A stretch of 64,000 nt of DNA from AC-32 sp963788215 (GCA_963788215.1 CAWBFX010000010.1:310001-374000), one strand, 5' to 3'. Shown: positions 1-9,051, counted from the stretch's first letter. Translations and numbers: made by a program. The notes: generated by a model not told the origin, from the sequence alone.

Positions 1-173
1 TATGGCCCAATTCGACCGCCGGTCCCCCCGGCCGGTCATCCTTCTCCGGGGATTACCGGCTCCGCCCGGCTTCTTGCGGCGACATTCAGACTGATTCTCG
101 CGCGTGATCTGCGCGGGATAGAAAAAAGCCGACGGTCGTTATGTCAAATACCTACGAATTTGCAGGACTTTAG

Positions 174-247
<74 letters not shown>

Positions 248-264
248 GGGACGGCCCAGTCTAG

Positions 265-693
265 CTAGATCGAGGTCAGGCCGAGTTGCCGCAGAAGCGT
301 GATCGAGTCCGAGTAGACGTCCTTGCGGGCGACCAGGCCGTCCTGGATCGGGATCACGTCCATGCCCTTGTAGTCGACCTTCTTGCCGGTCGGCTCGAGG
401 GTGATCCCGGAGCGCGTCATCGCGCCCTCGTGCGTTCCGCTCGCGGTCCACTCCTGCACGACGAGGTCCTCGCGGATGTAGGCACGGCGCGTCTCGAACG
501 CGAGATCGGGGAAGACGGCGAAGATGCTCGAGATCGCCCGGCCGATCTGCTCGCGGCCCACGTTGACGTCGCCGGTCACGTGGTTCTCGAAGACCGAGTC
601 CTCCGTGTGCATGGAGACGATCGCGTCGACGTCGTGGTCGTTCCACGCGGCGTTGTAGCGGTCGATGAAGTCCTGCAGCTCCTGCCCGTCCAC
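265..693 (-). CDS. NTF2-like / SnoaL-like domain protein
   Basis: A 142-residue single-domain protein of the nuclear transport factor 2-like cone fold. The opening helix (IDRYNAAWNDHDVDAIVSMH) is followed by a curved sheet with GREQIGRAISSIF and FETRRAYIREDLVVQEW, the usual layout of SnoaL/ketosteroid-isomerase-like proteins. Members are polyketide cyclases, isomerases or ligand-binding proteins, so no substrate can be assigned. The start is GTG at 693, chosen because the family fold begins right after it and because it leaves only 18 bp to the divergent protease gene; longer in-frame extensions upstream are antisense to that gene. The stop is TAG. Confidence 0.75.
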   Translation of the reverse strand: MDGQELQDFIDRYNAAWNDHDVDAIVSMHTEDSVFENHVTGDVNVGREQIGRAISSIFAVFPDLAFETRRAYIREDLVVQEWTASGTHEGAMTRSGITLEPTGKKVDYKGMDVIPIQDGLVARKDVYSDSITLLRQLGLTSI

Positions 694-711
694 CGTGACT
701 AGCCTAATCCA

Positions 712-1839
712 ATGACGCTGGTGGACTGGCTCGCGGTCGGGCTCGTCCTGGCCGCGGCGCTCGGCGGCGCTGCGCAGGGGTTCCTCTGGAGCGGGCTGTC
801 GCTCGTGGGGATGGCGGCCGGCGCGGTGATAGGCGGGCGGCTCGCGCCGCTCCTGCTCGCGCGCGGGTCGAGCTCGCCGTACGCGCCTGCGATCGCGCTG
901 GCCGGGGCGGTCACGCTCGCGCTCGTGTTCGAGGTGCTCGCGAGCGGGCTCGGCGCCGCCGTGCGCCGCCGGGAGCGGCGCTACCTGCGCGAGCTCGACT
1001 CGATGGCCGGCGTCTTCGCCGGTGCGCTCATCGGGCTCGTCGTGGTCTGGGTGCTCGGCGTGATGGCGCTGCAGCTGCCGGGTCACACGCAGCTTCGCGA
1101 GGCCATGCAGCGCTCGCTCGTGCTGCAGCGGCTGAACTCGATCGTCCCACCGCGCTCGGTGCTGAACACGCTCGCGCGGATCGACCCGTTCCCGAGATTC
1201 GCGGGGCCGCCGGTGCCGACCCAGCCGCCCGATCCGCGCGTGCTCCGCCAGCCGGGCGTGCGCGGCGCGGCGCCGAGCGTGGTGCGCGTGCTCGGAACGG
1301 CCTGCGGGCTCGGAGTCGAGGGCTCGGGCTGGGTTGCGCGGCCCGGTCTCGTCGTGACCGCGGCCCACGTCGTCGCGGGCGAGGACGACACGACCGTGAC
1401 GACGCTCTCGGGCGAGACGCTCCGCGCCGAGACGGTCGCCTTCGACTCGCGCAACGACGTTGCGGTCCTGCGCGTGTTCGGCCTCACCGCCCCACCGCTG
1501 CCGCTTGCGGATCCAGTCGCGAACACGTCGGTCGCGATCGTCGGCTACCCGGAGAACGGGCCGCTCGACGCGGTTCCTGGCCGCATCGGCTCGACGAGCA
1601 CGGTCATCAGCGACGACGCCTACGGCGAGGGGCCCGTCTCCCGCACGGTCACGAGCCTGAGCGGCCAGGTGCGCCACGGAAACTCCGGCGGCCCCGCGGT
1701 GAACGCTGCCGGCGCCGTCGAGACGACGGTCTTTGCGGCCCGCGTGAGCGGCGGGGGCGGCTACGGCGTCCCCGCTTCGATCGTCCGCCGCGCGCTCGCC
1801 GCCGCGCGCGGCTCGGTCTCCACCGGCCGCTGCGCCTAG
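712..1839 (+). CDS. MarP-like membrane-anchored serine protease (CvpA + trypsin domains)
   Basis: A 375-residue protein with four N-terminal membrane helices (about residues 5-23, 27-49, 58-78 and 98-120; CvpA/colicin-V-production-like) and a C-terminal trypsin-like domain (about 185-370). The catalytic triad is visible: His219 in TAAHVV, Asp249 in NDVAVL and Ser325 in GNSGGP. This is the architecture of mycobacterial MarP, a periplasmic protease needed for acid and oxidative stress survival, so the protease domain should face outside. The ATG start is 18 bp from the divergent NTF2-like start. Its stop codon overlaps the stop of the convergent metF-fusion gene. Confidence 0.88.
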   Translation: MTLVDWLAVGLVLAAALGGAAQGFLWSGLSLVGMAAGAVIGGRLAPLLLARGSSSPYAPAIALAGAVTLALVFEVLASGLGAAVRRRERRYLRELDSMAGVFAGALIGLVVVWVLGVMALQLPGHTQLREAMQRSLVLQRLNSIVPPRSVLNTLARIDPFPRFAGPPVPTQPPDPRVLRQPGVRGAAPSVVRVLGTACGLGVEGSGWVARPGLVVTAAHVVAGEDDTTVTTLSGETLRAETVAFDSRNDVAVLRVFGLTAPPLPLADPVANTSVAIVGYPENGPLDAVPGRIGSTSTVISDDAYGEGPVSRTVTSLSGQVRHGNSGGPAVNAAGAVETTVFAARVSGGGGYGVPASIVRRALAAARGSVSTGRCA

Positions 1840-3637
1840 GAAATCAGCTCGAGCACGTTCAGCGGACGGCGGTACGGCGCGACGAGGTAGACGCCCGCCG
1901 CCTTCTCGCGGGCGGCGTCGTAGAGCTCCTTCGCGTAGGCCATGCCGACCTCGGGGGCGTCGGGGCCGGCGTCGCGCAGCGCCTCCTGCAGGCTCTCGGG
2001 CACGACGATCCCGGAAGCTCGTTGTGCAGCCGCAGCGCGAAGCGGTAGCTCCAGATCGGGCAGATGCCGACGAGCACCGGGATCGGCGAGGGCCCGCCCA
2101 GCCGCTCGAGGAAGTTGTCGAGGTGCTCCAGGTCGAACACGAGCTGCGTCATCGCGAAGTGCGCGCCCGCCTCGATCTTGCGCCGGTAGCGGTCGAGCTC
2201 GACGTCGAGGTCGTCGGCGGTCGGGTTGACCGCGACGCCGATCAGGAACGACGTGGGCGCGTCGATCGGCCGGCCGTTGAAGTCCTCGCCGTTGTTCAGC
2301 CGCGCCATCAGCTCGACCAGGCCGATCGCATCGACCTCGTAGACGCCGCGTGAGCCCGGATAGTCGCCGACCTCCGGCGGGTCGCCGGTGACCGCGAGCA
2401 CGTTGCGGACGCCCTCGGCGTGCGAGCCGAACAGCATGGCCTCGAGGCCCATCACCGTGTAGTCGCGCGTCGTCAGGTGCGGGATCGTCTCGATCCCGGC
2501 GGCCCGTTCGAGGACGGACGAGACCATGATCGAGTGCATCCCGGCGCGGGCGCCCGCGTTGTCGTTGACGTCGACGAAGCCGACGCGGCCGGAGTCCTTC
2601 AGCGCCTGGGTGAGCTCGACGAGCCCGCTGATGTTGCCGCCGAGCGGAGGGTCGAGCTGGACGGAGACGATCCACTCGCCTTCGCGCAGCGCCTTGCCGA
2701 GGCCGGTCTCACGCTGCTCTTCGCCGAGGGCGGCCGCGAGCTCGCGTTCCTCGAAGACGAGCGGCGTGCGCGGCTTGCGCTCGTCCTCGACTGCCGTCCG
2801 GATCGCGGCGATCTCGACCGGCGTCGTCCCGCAGCAGCCGCCGATGATCTTCGCGCCGAGCTCGCGGGCGTGCGCGGCGAACTCGGCGAAGTAGTCCGGC
2901 GAGGCGTGCGGGAAGATAACGCGGCCGCCGGCGAGGCTCGCGAGGCCGATGTTCGGCAGCGCGGCGAGCGGCTTCGCGCCGTCCATCTCCTCGAGCGCGG
3001 CGAGCGCGGCGAGCAGGCCGGCGCCGTGGTTGGCGCCGAGGGCGGCGATGTCGAGGTCGGCCAGGCGCTGCGCAGCTTCCTGCGCGGTGACGCCCGCGAG
3101 CGTGACCGCGCCCTCGTCGAAGGTGAGGAGCGCGACGATCGGCAGCGCCGAGACCGCGCGAATGCCCTCCACCGCGTCGACGAGCTCCTCGAGGTCGTAG
3201 AACGTCTCGACCATCAGGACGTCGGCGCCGCGGCCCTCGAGGATGGTCGCCTGCTCCGCGAAGAGCTCGTGGCGGACGCGCGAGCTGGCCGGCTCGCCCA
3301 GAGGCCCGATCGAGCCGGCGATGAAGACGTCGCGGCCGACGGTCTCGCGCGCGTCACGGGCGAGCTTGACCGAGGTCGAGTTGATCTGCTCGAGGTCGTC
3401 CTCGAGGAAGTGGTGCGCGAGCTTGCGCCGGTTCGCGCCGAAGCTGTTCGTCTCGATCAGGTCGGCGCCCGCGTTGATGAAGCCGACGTGGAGCGAGACG
3501 ACCGCGTCGGGAGCGCGCAGATTGGCCTCTTCGGGGCAGCGCAGGCGGGGCACGGCGCTCGTGATCAGGGCGCCCATCCCGCCGTCGCCGACGATCACAG
3601 GCCCATTCGCAAGCCGTTCTTCGAACCTATTCGCCAT
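1836..3637 (-). CDS. Bifunctional homocysteine S-methyltransferase / methylenetetrahydrofolate reductase (frame break)
   Basis: About 600 residues resembling the Bacillus YitJ type. The N-terminal half is a homocysteine S-methyltransferase barrel: GDGGMGALITS, FGANRRKL, and the zinc-binding GGCCGTT plus an upstream Cys. The C-terminal half is a MetF-type reductase: ITRDYTVMGLEA-like core as LTTRDYTVMGLEAMLFGSH, VTGDPP, FAMTQLVFD. Together they would reduce 5,10-methylene-THF and use methyl groups to make methionine. The frame breaks at the C-run 2010-2012: reading runs to HNELPG in one frame and resumes as GIVVPESLQEAL in another, consistent with one missing base. It ends with LNVLELIS at 1836. 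The start ATG 3637 is the first Met of the conserved region, but a GGAG abuts it too closely to be a convincing ribosome site, so a TTG at 3691 is possible. Confidence 0.85.
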
Positions 3638-3732
3638 CTCCGGCGACTCTAGTGAAGCGCGCCAGTCAACCGTGAACGAGGGATAGATCAACCGACCCGG
3701 GTGGGGCGATACTCAGCGTGCAACGACGGAGC

Positions 3733-3785
3733 GCCCGATGCGGCGGGGCAGCTCAGTCGAAACGGTTCGGGGCCCGATGCGGCGG
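3733..3785. repeat. 14-bp direct repeat, 39 bp apart
   Basis: The sequence gcccgatgcggcgg occurs exactly at 3733-3746 and 3772-3785. It lies about 100 bp upstream of the metF-fusion start on the minus strand, where a regulator site would be plausible. No factor is known. Confidence 0.6.
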
Positions 3786-3824
3786 AGCCCCACCGGATGT
3801 AACTGCGGCTCTCTCACGGGAGAC

Positions 3825-3855
3825 TCAGGCGGGGCCGGGCGGCGGCCCCGCCTGA
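3825..3855. terminator. 13-bp perfect GC hairpin without U-tract
   Basis: Arms 3825-3837 and 3843-3855 are perfectly complementary around a 5-nt loop (ggcgg). There is no T-run on either side, so this is a strong RNA hairpin rather than a classical intrinsic terminator. Confidence 0.5.
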
Positions 3856-3875
3856 TGTACTTCTGGGGCCGAAAG

Positions 3876-3908
3876 GGACACGTCCGGGGCCTGGCACCGG
3901 ACATGGCC
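3876..3908. repeat. Dispersed palindromic repeat, copy 1
   Basis: A near-perfect palindrome built from the half-site cacgtccggggcc and its mirror image, with a T or A at the centre. Related copies are at 4027-4058, 15180-15211, 34052-34084 and 34164-34200. This copy has a few arm mismatches (ggcaccggacatgg on the right side). Confidence 0.8.
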
Positions 3909-3994
3909 TCAAGTGGCGACCGCTTTGTGCCGATCAGCACTGTGATCCTCCGCCGGGGACTGACGGCAATCATCCTGCGGCAATGGGTCTTCGG

Positions 3995-4016
3995 ACGGCG
4001 GGCTTCGGTCCGCCGT
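3995..4016 (-). terminator. 9-bp hairpin capped by a TTCG tetraloop
   Basis: Arms 3995-4003 and 4008-4016 pair, with one G-T, around TTCG on the + strand. The site is 61 bp beyond the stop of the minus-strand SDR gene, so it could act as that gene's 3' hairpin. No T-run follows. Confidence 0.4.
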
Positions 4017-4026
4017 TCGCGTTTCC

Positions 4027-4058
4027 GGACACGGCCGGGGCCTGGCCCCGGACGTGGC
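4027..4058. repeat. Dispersed palindromic repeat, copy 2
   Basis: Same family as 3876-3908, with an intact centre (ccggggcctggccccgg). It lies 18 bp beyond the stop of the SDR gene. A further half-site (cggacgtggc) follows at 4064-4073. Confidence 0.8.
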
Positions 4059-4076
4059 GGTTTCGGACGTGGCTCG

Positions 4077-4826
4077 CTACGTCTCGATGACGCGGCCTTC
4101 CATGCCGCCCGCGATCGTGACGACCTGGCCGGTGACGTGGCCGGAGATCTCGTCGGAGGCGAGCGCGACCACGATCCGCGCGACGTCGTCGGGCTGGCCG
4201 ACCTTCTTCAACGGCATCGTGCGCGTCACGCGCGCGAGAGTCTCGTCGTCCAGCGAGCCGCGCGTCATCGGCGACTCCGTCCACCCGGGCGCGACCGCGT
4301 TCACCCGCGCGCGAGGCGCGACCCGCACGACCTCGTTCTTGAGGCTGAGCAGGAGCCCGTAGAGGATCCCGGACTTGGCCGCGGCGTAGTCGGCGTGGCC
4401 GGCCTCCCCGAAGCGGCCGGCAGTCGAGCCGACCATTACCAGAGACCCCTGGCCCCGCTCGGCGACCCCGCGCAGGAACCCGCGCGCCGTCAGGAAGGTC
4501 GCGGTCAGGTTCGCGCGCAGCGTCTCCTCCCAGCGCTCGAGCGGCAGCTCCCAGACCGGCACGTCGCCCGGCGGCCAGATCCCGGCGACCGCGGCGCAGA
4601 CGTCCAGAGGCCCGGCGTCCGCGAACAGCCGCTCCACCTCCTCTTCGACGCGCAGGTCCGCGCCCAGGACGAGCCCCGCGCCGAGCGCCTCGGCCCGCTC
4701 GCGGCCGCGATGGAAGTGCGCGACGACGTCGCAGCCCTCCGCCATGAACGCCCGCGCACAGGCGCCCCCGATCCCGCCCGAGGCGCCGGTCACGAGCACG
4801 CGCTTCCCCTGGAGCCCGGTGTCCAC
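4077..4826 (-). CDS. Short-chain dehydrogenase/reductase (SDR family)
   Basis: 249 residues with the classical SDR layout. There is an N-terminal Rossmann glycine motif TGASGGIGGA (about residues 12-21), a central NLTATF helix, and catalytic Ser in VMVGSTAG with the Tyr-x-x-x-Lys pair as YAAAK. A C-terminal GHVTGQVVTIAGG segment is typical of FabG-like members. It reduces or oxidises an unknown carbonyl/alcohol with NAD(P)H. The GTG start at 4826 is chosen because the family's first beta-strand (KRVLVTGAS) follows at once; longer in-frame extensions would overlap the divergent dppA-like gene 20 bp away. Confidence 0.85.
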   Translation of the reverse strand: MDTGLQGKRVLVTGASGGIGGACARAFMAEGCDVVAHFHRGRERAEALGAGLVLGADLRVEEEVERLFADAGPLDVCAAVAGIWPPGDVPVWELPLERWEETLRANLTATFLTARGFLRGVAERGQGSLVMVGSTAGRFGEAGHADYAAAKSGILYGLLLSLKNEVVRVAPRARVNAVAPGWTESPMTRGSLDDETLARVTRTMPLKKVGQPDDVARIVVALASDEISGHVTGQVVTIAGGMEGRVIET

Positions 4827-4845
4827 GGCGTGAGAGGCTACAGGG

Positions 4846-5655
4846 GTGAAGGTCATCGTCATCAGCGACATGGAAGGCATCAGCGGGATCGTCCGCAGCG
4901 AGCAATGCCACGGCGGCAGCCCCATGTACGAGGAGGGACGGAAGCTCTACACCGCCGAGATGAACGCGGCAGTCGCGGGCGCAAAGACGGCGGGAGCGAC
5001 CGAGATCGTGCTCATGGACCACCACGGCGCGGGCGGAGCGTGGAGCTTCAACTCGCTCATACCCGAGGAGCTCGATCCCGACTGCGAGTACGTCGTCCAA
5101 GACCAGTGGACGGAGTACACCGGCTTCCTGGAGGAGGGAGTCGACGCCTGCCTGCTCGTCGGGATGCACTCGATGGCCGGTACCGCACGGGGCCTGATGA
5201 ACCACACGGTCTCCGGGCCGGATTACCAGAACCTCTGGTTCAACGGGACGAAGGTCGGCGAGACGGGGATCAACGCGGCGCTCTGCGGGAACTGGGGCTG
5301 TCCCGTGGTGCTCGTGACAGGCGACGATGCGGCCTGCATCGAGGGACGCGAGCTCCTCGGCGCCGGCGTGACGACCGTCGAGGTCAAGCGCGGCCTCGGG
5401 GTCCAGAGCGCTCGCCTGCTCGCGCCGAAGAAGGCCCGCGAGCTCGTGCGCGCCGGCGCGGAGAAGGCCCTCGGCGACCTCAAGGCCGTGGAGCCGTACG
5501 ACCCGGGCAAGCCCTGTGAGATCAAGGTCGACTTCAAGTGGACGGGCCCCGCGGCGAAGCTGGAAGGCCGGCCGGGAATCGAGGTCGTCGACCCGAGGAC
5601 GATCCTCTCGCGCGGCGACGACTGGTGGACGGCGTGGAAGCAGTTCTACTTCTAG
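4846..5655 (+). CDS. D-aminopeptidase DppA-like (peptidase M55)
   Basis: 269 residues, the usual size for the self-compartmentalising zinc peptidase DppA, which releases N-terminal D-amino acids from short peptides. Family zinc ligands can be placed at Asp8, Glu10 (SDMEGISG), His60 (DHHG), His108 (GMHSMAGT) and Glu139, and the catalytic His at NHT (His120). The GTG start has a GAGAGG ribosome site about 8 bp upstream. The last 22 bp overlap the following cyclodeaminase-like gene, implying translational coupling. No Dpp peptide transporter accompanies it. Confidence 0.88.
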   Translation: MKVIVISDMEGISGIVRSEQCHGGSPMYEEGRKLYTAEMNAAVAGAKTAGATEIVLMDHHGAGGAWSFNSLIPEELDPDCEYVVQDQWTEYTGFLEEGVDACLLVGMHSMAGTARGLMNHTVSGPDYQNLWFNGTKVGETGINAALCGNWGCPVVLVTGDDAACIEGRELLGAGVTTVEVKRGLGVQSARLLAPKKARELVRAGAEKALGDLKAVEPYDPGKPCEIKVDFKWTGPAAKLEGRPGIEVVDPRTILSRGDDWWTAWKQFYF

Positions 5656-6200
5656 GAACCGGGCCTGCACGGGAGCTCGCGGATGCGGTCTCGTCGGCGG
5701 AGGCCGTACCCGGCTCGGGTTGGGTCGCGGCTGTCTCGGCATCACTCGCCGCTGGGCTCGTCGCCAAGAGCGCGGCTCGGTCCGAAGGCTGGAGCGGGGC
5801 GGAGGGCGCCCATGCTCAGGCGATCGACCTGCGCGACCGGCTGCTCGGCCTCGCCGACCGTGATGCCCGCGCCTACGAGCGCGCGCTGACGGCGCTCGAG
5901 CGCAGAGGCGCGAACCTCGCGCGCGCTCTCGCGAGCGCAGCGGAAGCCCCGCTCGCGATCGCCGAGACCGCCAGCGACGTCGCCGAGCTCGCCGCGGCTG
6001 CCTCCGAGTGCGCGGACGGCGCCGCTCGGGCGGACGCGTCGGCCGCAGCCGCCCTGGCCGCAGGCGCCTCGAAGGCTGCAGCGAAGCTGGTCGCGGTCAA
6101 CCTCGCGACCGTGCCCGACGACGATCGCCTCGGGCGCGCCGACCGCGCCGCCCAGGCGGCCGCCGACGCAGCAGCCCGCGCGCTCGCGGCTGAATCGTGA
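5634..6200 (+). CDS. fchA: Formiminotransferase-cyclodeaminase (FTCD cyclodeaminase) domain protein
   Basis: 188 residues, almost entirely Ala-rich helices, with the family start PGSGWVAAVSASLAAGLV (usual form PGGGSVAA). Members convert 5-formimino-THF to 5,10-methenyl-THF, and some act as methenyl-THF cyclohydrolase-type C1 enzymes. The start is GTG 5634, inside the end of dppA, which leaves about 20 residues before the conserved motif. With fhs, metF and formate dehydrogenase in the same window it may serve folate C1 flow, but the substrate is inferred from the family only. Confidence 0.72.
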   Translation: MEAVLLLGTGPARELADAVSSAEAVPGSGWVAAVSASLAAGLVAKSAARSEGWSGAEGAHAQAIDLRDRLLGLADRDARAYERALTALERRGANLARALASAAEAPLAIAETASDVAELAAAASECADGAARADASAAAALAAGASKAAAKLVAVNLATVPDDDRLGRADRAAQAAADAAARALAAES

Positions 6201-6239
6201 CGTAGCTTTCCGGCTCCAGCCGCTCGGTCCGCCGACGCT

Positions 6240-6905
6240 TCAGCCGAAGCGATGGCGTACCAGCACGCGTGTTCCCTCGAACGCCAGAGCCGCCGCGATG
6301 CAGAGCGCGGCGAGGGCGTCGGCCCACCACCAGCCGAGCGCGGCGTTCGCGATGAGGGCGCAGAGCGTGATCGCGGCGAGCGCCACCGCGGCAAGCGTGA
6401 GCACCGCATCGCCTCGAAGTGCCGGGCTAGCGAGGTGGGAGGCGACCTCCAGCTTGCGCGTGCCGAGCAACGGCAGGACAAGGAGCGAAACAGCCGCGAG
6501 CCCAACAGCGAACGCCGACGTCTCAGGGTGCGATCCGTTGGCCAGGGCGCGAACAGCCTGGACTCCGACATATGCGGCGATCACGAGCATCGACACGCCG
6601 ATGAGCGCCTGCGCGCGCCGCTCGACCCGTGCGGCTGCCACCGGCGACCGTTGCTCGTGGGCGAAGCGCCACACGAGCACCATCGACGCGGACGAATCGA
6701 GCAGCGCGTTGAGCGCAAACCCGGCGAGCGCGAGGCTCCCGGTCAGGACGGCAAGGAAGAGCGCCGCCACTCCGGCGGCGCCGTTCCAGGCGATCGTGAA
6801 GTACGAAAGCCGGAGCGCCGACGCGAGCAGCGACGGGCGGTCGTGCGGAGGCTCGATGCCTCGCCACAGTTCTCGCAGGACCGGGTATGGGCGGGGAACG
6901 GGCAT
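6240..6905 (-). CDS. Cation transporter, CDF-like without C-terminal domain
   Basis: 221 residues with about six membrane helices. The helix-2 motif NALLDSSASMVLVWRFAHE and the helix 5-6 stretch ALGWWWADALAALCIA match the transmembrane part of cation diffusion facilitators. The usual cytoplasmic metal-sensing C-terminal domain is absent, as in a known short subgroup. The likely role is export of a divalent metal, with specificity unknown. The start ATG 6905 precedes MPVPRPYP. The gene is convergent with the cyclodeaminase gene and divergent from dinB. Confidence 0.75.
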   Translation of the reverse strand: MPVPRPYPVLRELWRGIEPPHDRPSLLASALRLSYFTIAWNGAAGVAALFLAVLTGSLALAGFALNALLDSSASMVLVWRFAHEQRSPVAAARVERRAQALIGVSMLVIAAYVGVQAVRALANGSHPETSAFAVGLAAVSLLVLPLLGTRKLEVASHLASPALRGDAVLTLAAVALAAITLCALIANAALGWWWADALAALCIAAALAFEGTRVLVRHRFG

Positions 6906-7058
6906 CGGAGCGAGTTTGGACGACGTCGAACACCGCCGACCAGACTTCCCGGCACGCCCTGGCGGTGCAGTGTATCCGGATGCCTCCACGAGGGCCGGAG
7001 GCGTGGCGATACTGCTGCTCTACGCCGTGTTCGTCGCCGTCGAGATCGCAACCAGCAC

Positions 7059-8111
7059 ATGATTCTCGCGCACCTGGACCTGGACGCGTTCTTCGCAGCG
7101 GTTGAGGAGCTCGAGGCTCCCGAGCTGAAGACGAAGCCGCTCGTCGTCGGGGGCGACCCGCACGGGCGCGGGGTCGTCGCGACGGCGAACTACGTTGCGC
7201 GGCGCTACGGGATCCACTCGGCGATGTCCTGCGCGGAGGCGCTTCGGCGCTGCCCTCAGGCCGTGTTCCTGCGGCCGCGGCACCGGCTCTACAAGGAGTA
7301 CTCGCGCGCGGTCTGGGACTCGGTGCGGGAGGTCGTGCCGACCGTCGAGCGCACCGGGATGGACGAGGGCTACCTCGACGTGGGCGAGGTGGCGCCGGAC
7401 TTCGGGCGCGCGCGGGCCGTGGCGGAGGCCGTTCAGGCGGCGGTGCGCGGGACGACGAGCCTCACGTGCGCGTTGGGCGTCGCGTCGTGCAAGGTCGTCG
7501 CCAAGGTCGCGAGCGACCGGCGCAAGCCGGGCGGGCTGACGGTCGTGCCCGCGGGCCGCGAGGCGGCGTTCCTCGCCCCGTTCGACGTACGGCGGCTGCC
7601 CGGGGTCGGCCCGCGCTCGGAGCAGCGGCTGCGGGCGGCCGGGATCTCAACCGTTGGCGGCCTCGCGGAGCTCTCGGACGACGCGCTCCGGACTTTGCTG
7701 CCTGGCAAGGTCGGGAAGCTGCTGCGCGACCGGGCCCGCGGGATCGATCCGCGCCGGCTCGAGCTCTCCAGCGAGACCGTCTCGATCAGCGCGGAGGACA
7801 CGTTTCCCCGCGACATCGCGGACGTGGAGCGGCTGCAGGAGGAGCTGCGCCGCCTCTCCCAGCTCGTCGCCGAGCGGCTCGAGACGGCGGGCCAGACGGG
7901 ACGGACGGTGACGACGAAGGTCCGCTACCCCGATTTCTCGATCCGCTCGCGCTCGACGTCGCTGCCCGTCGGGATAGGCGACGCGGAGCGGATCTGGGAG
8001 CTCGCGTGCGCCTGCCTCGACCGTGCGCTCGCCGATCGCCCGGGCGCGCTGCGGCTGCTCGGCGTGGCGGTCTCGGGCCTCGAGGCCCACCGCCAGCTCG
8101 AGCTCGTCTGA
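7059..8111 (+). CDS. dinB: DNA polymerase IV (Y-family)
   Basis: 350 residues, the normal length for DinB. Palm catalytic acids are Asp7 and Asp9 in HLDLDAFFAAVE and Asp102-Glu103 in GMDEGYLDV. The helix-hairpin-helix LPGVGPRSEQRL and a little-finger domain with RTVTTKVRYPDF follow. It performs error-prone translesion synthesis. The ATG at 7059 overlaps the stop of a possible 19-codon GTG-started reading frame (7003-7062, hydrophobic), which might be a leader peptide; evidence for the leader is weak. No LexA box was recognised upstream. Confidence 0.93.
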   Translation: MILAHLDLDAFFAAVEELEAPELKTKPLVVGGDPHGRGVVATANYVARRYGIHSAMSCAEALRRCPQAVFLRPRHRLYKEYSRAVWDSVREVVPTVERTGMDEGYLDVGEVAPDFGRARAVAEAVQAAVRGTTSLTCALGVASCKVVAKVASDRRKPGGLTVVPAGREAAFLAPFDVRRLPGVGPRSEQRLRAAGISTVGGLAELSDDALRTLLPGKVGKLLRDRARGIDPRRLELSSETVSISAEDTFPRDIADVERLQEELRRLSQLVAERLETAGQTGRTVTTKVRYPDFSIRSRSTSLPVGIGDAERIWELACACLDRALADRPGALRLLGVAVSGLEAHRQLELV

Positions 8112-8114
8112 GCT

Positions 8115-8492
8115 TCAGTCCTCTTCGGTCGACCAGCGGGCGACGTCGCGGATGCTGACGATGCCGACGATGTGCTCGTCCTCGACGACCGGAATGTGGC
8201 GGAAGCCGTTGTCGAGCATGATCTTGGCCGCCTCCTGGGGCGAGGCGTCCCTCGTCAGCGTCACCGGCTCGCTCGTCATCCACTCGCGGACGCGCGCCTC
8301 GCTCGAGTGCACGCGCCCGGCCACCGCGCGCGTGAGGTCGCGCTCGGTGACGATCCCGATCAGGCGGCCGTAGTCGGAGACCACAGCGGACGAGACGCCG
8401 AGCTCGACCATCTTCTGGGCCGTCTCGCCGATCGTGTCGGACGGGTCGACTGCCAGGACGTCGCTTGTCATCAGGTCGGCGAGAGTGCTCAC
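8115..8492 (-). CDS. Two-CBS-domain protein
   Basis: 125 residues made of two CBS motifs (about 8-60 and 70-120), each with the pattern VxRxDLTRA / VSIRDVARW. Such stand-alone CBS pairs bind adenine nucleotides and act as energy or redox sensors, often on a partner protein. The GTG start overlaps the TGA of the upstream FMN reductase by 4 bp (8489-8492), so it is the last gene of the MarR-controlled yceI operon. Confidence 0.85.
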   Translation of the reverse strand: MSTLADLMTSDVLAVDPSDTIGETAQKMVELGVSSAVVSDYGRLIGIVTERDLTRAVAGRVHSSEARVREWMTSEPVTLTRDASPQEAAKIMLDNGFRHIPVVEDEHIVGIVSIRDVARWSTEED

Positions 8493-9046
8493 GCAGCGGC
8501 GAGCGTAACATCGTCCGCCACGCGGGCAAGCGTGTCGAGCAGCTCGCCGATCTCCGCGCGGACGCCTTCGTCCACGAGCCGGCCCTCGTCGTCGAACCGG
8601 AGGAACGCCTCCGGCACGAGCACGGAGGGCTCCTCGATCACGAGCGCGCCCGGAAACTCCAGTGCTGCGTGCAGCTGCTCCTGCGCGCGCCGCGTGCCGC
8701 CGAGGCCCGTCGAGGCGCCCATGATCGCGACCGGCTTGCGCGCGAGCGGCGAGGCGAGCGGCGGGCGCGAGGCCCAGTCGATCGCGTTCTTGAGGACGCC
8801 CGGGATGCCGCGGTTGTACTCGGGCGTCGCGATCAGGAGCCCGTCGGCTTCGCGGATCGCGTCCTTGAAGCGCGCGACGGGCTCGGGATCGCCGGCAGCC
8901 TCGACGTCGCCGTCGTAGAGCGGCAGCTCGCGCAGGTCGTGCTCGACGAGCTCGACGCCCTCGGGCAGGAGCTCCCGCGCCGCACGTAGGAGCGCTCGGT
9001 TGTAGGAGCCCTGCCGCAGGCTGCCGGCGATTCCCAGGAGCCGCAT
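8489..9046 (-). CDS. NADPH-dependent FMN reductase
   Basis: 185 residues with a flavodoxin-like fold. The FMN-phosphate loop is GSLRQGSYNRALLR, the ATPEYNRGIPGVLKNAIDW motif is diagnostic of the NADPH-dependent FMN reductase family (azoreductase/ChrR-like), and GASTGLGGTRRAQEQL follows. The enzyme reduces quinones, azo compounds or metals in different members. The ATG at 9046 is 5 bp downstream of yceI, and the stop overlaps the CBS gene. Confidence 0.88.
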   Translation of the reverse strand: MRLLGIAGSLRQGSYNRALLRAARELLPEGVELVEHDLRELPLYDGDVEAAGDPEPVARFKDAIREADGLLIATPEYNRGIPGVLKNAIDWASRPPLASPLARKPVAIMGASTGLGGTRRAQEQLHAALEFPGALVIEEPSVLVPEAFLRFDDEGRLVDEGVRAEIGELLDTLARVADDVTLAAA

Positions 9047-9051
9047 CGTCC

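Larger units (their letters stand above)
3638..4076. other. 439-bp repeat-rich intergenic region
   Basis: This gap separates two minus-strand genes, so it holds the 3' region of the SDR gene and the upstream region of the metF fusion. I see no convincing gene. It contains two copies of the dispersed palindrome, a 13-bp GC hairpin, a UUCG-capped hairpin and a 14-bp direct repeat, each listed separately. No known riboswitch motif was recognised upstream of the metF fusion. Confidence 0.7.

Noticed and set aside
3638..3730. Possible SAM or SAH riboswitch upstream of the metF fusion
   Set aside because: I looked for the conserved cores on the minus strand and found none. A covariance-model search would settle it.
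7003..7062. A 19-codon leader peptide overlapping the dinB start
   Set aside because: The frame is short, starts with GTG and lacks a clear ribosome site. It is noted under dinB but not called as a gene.
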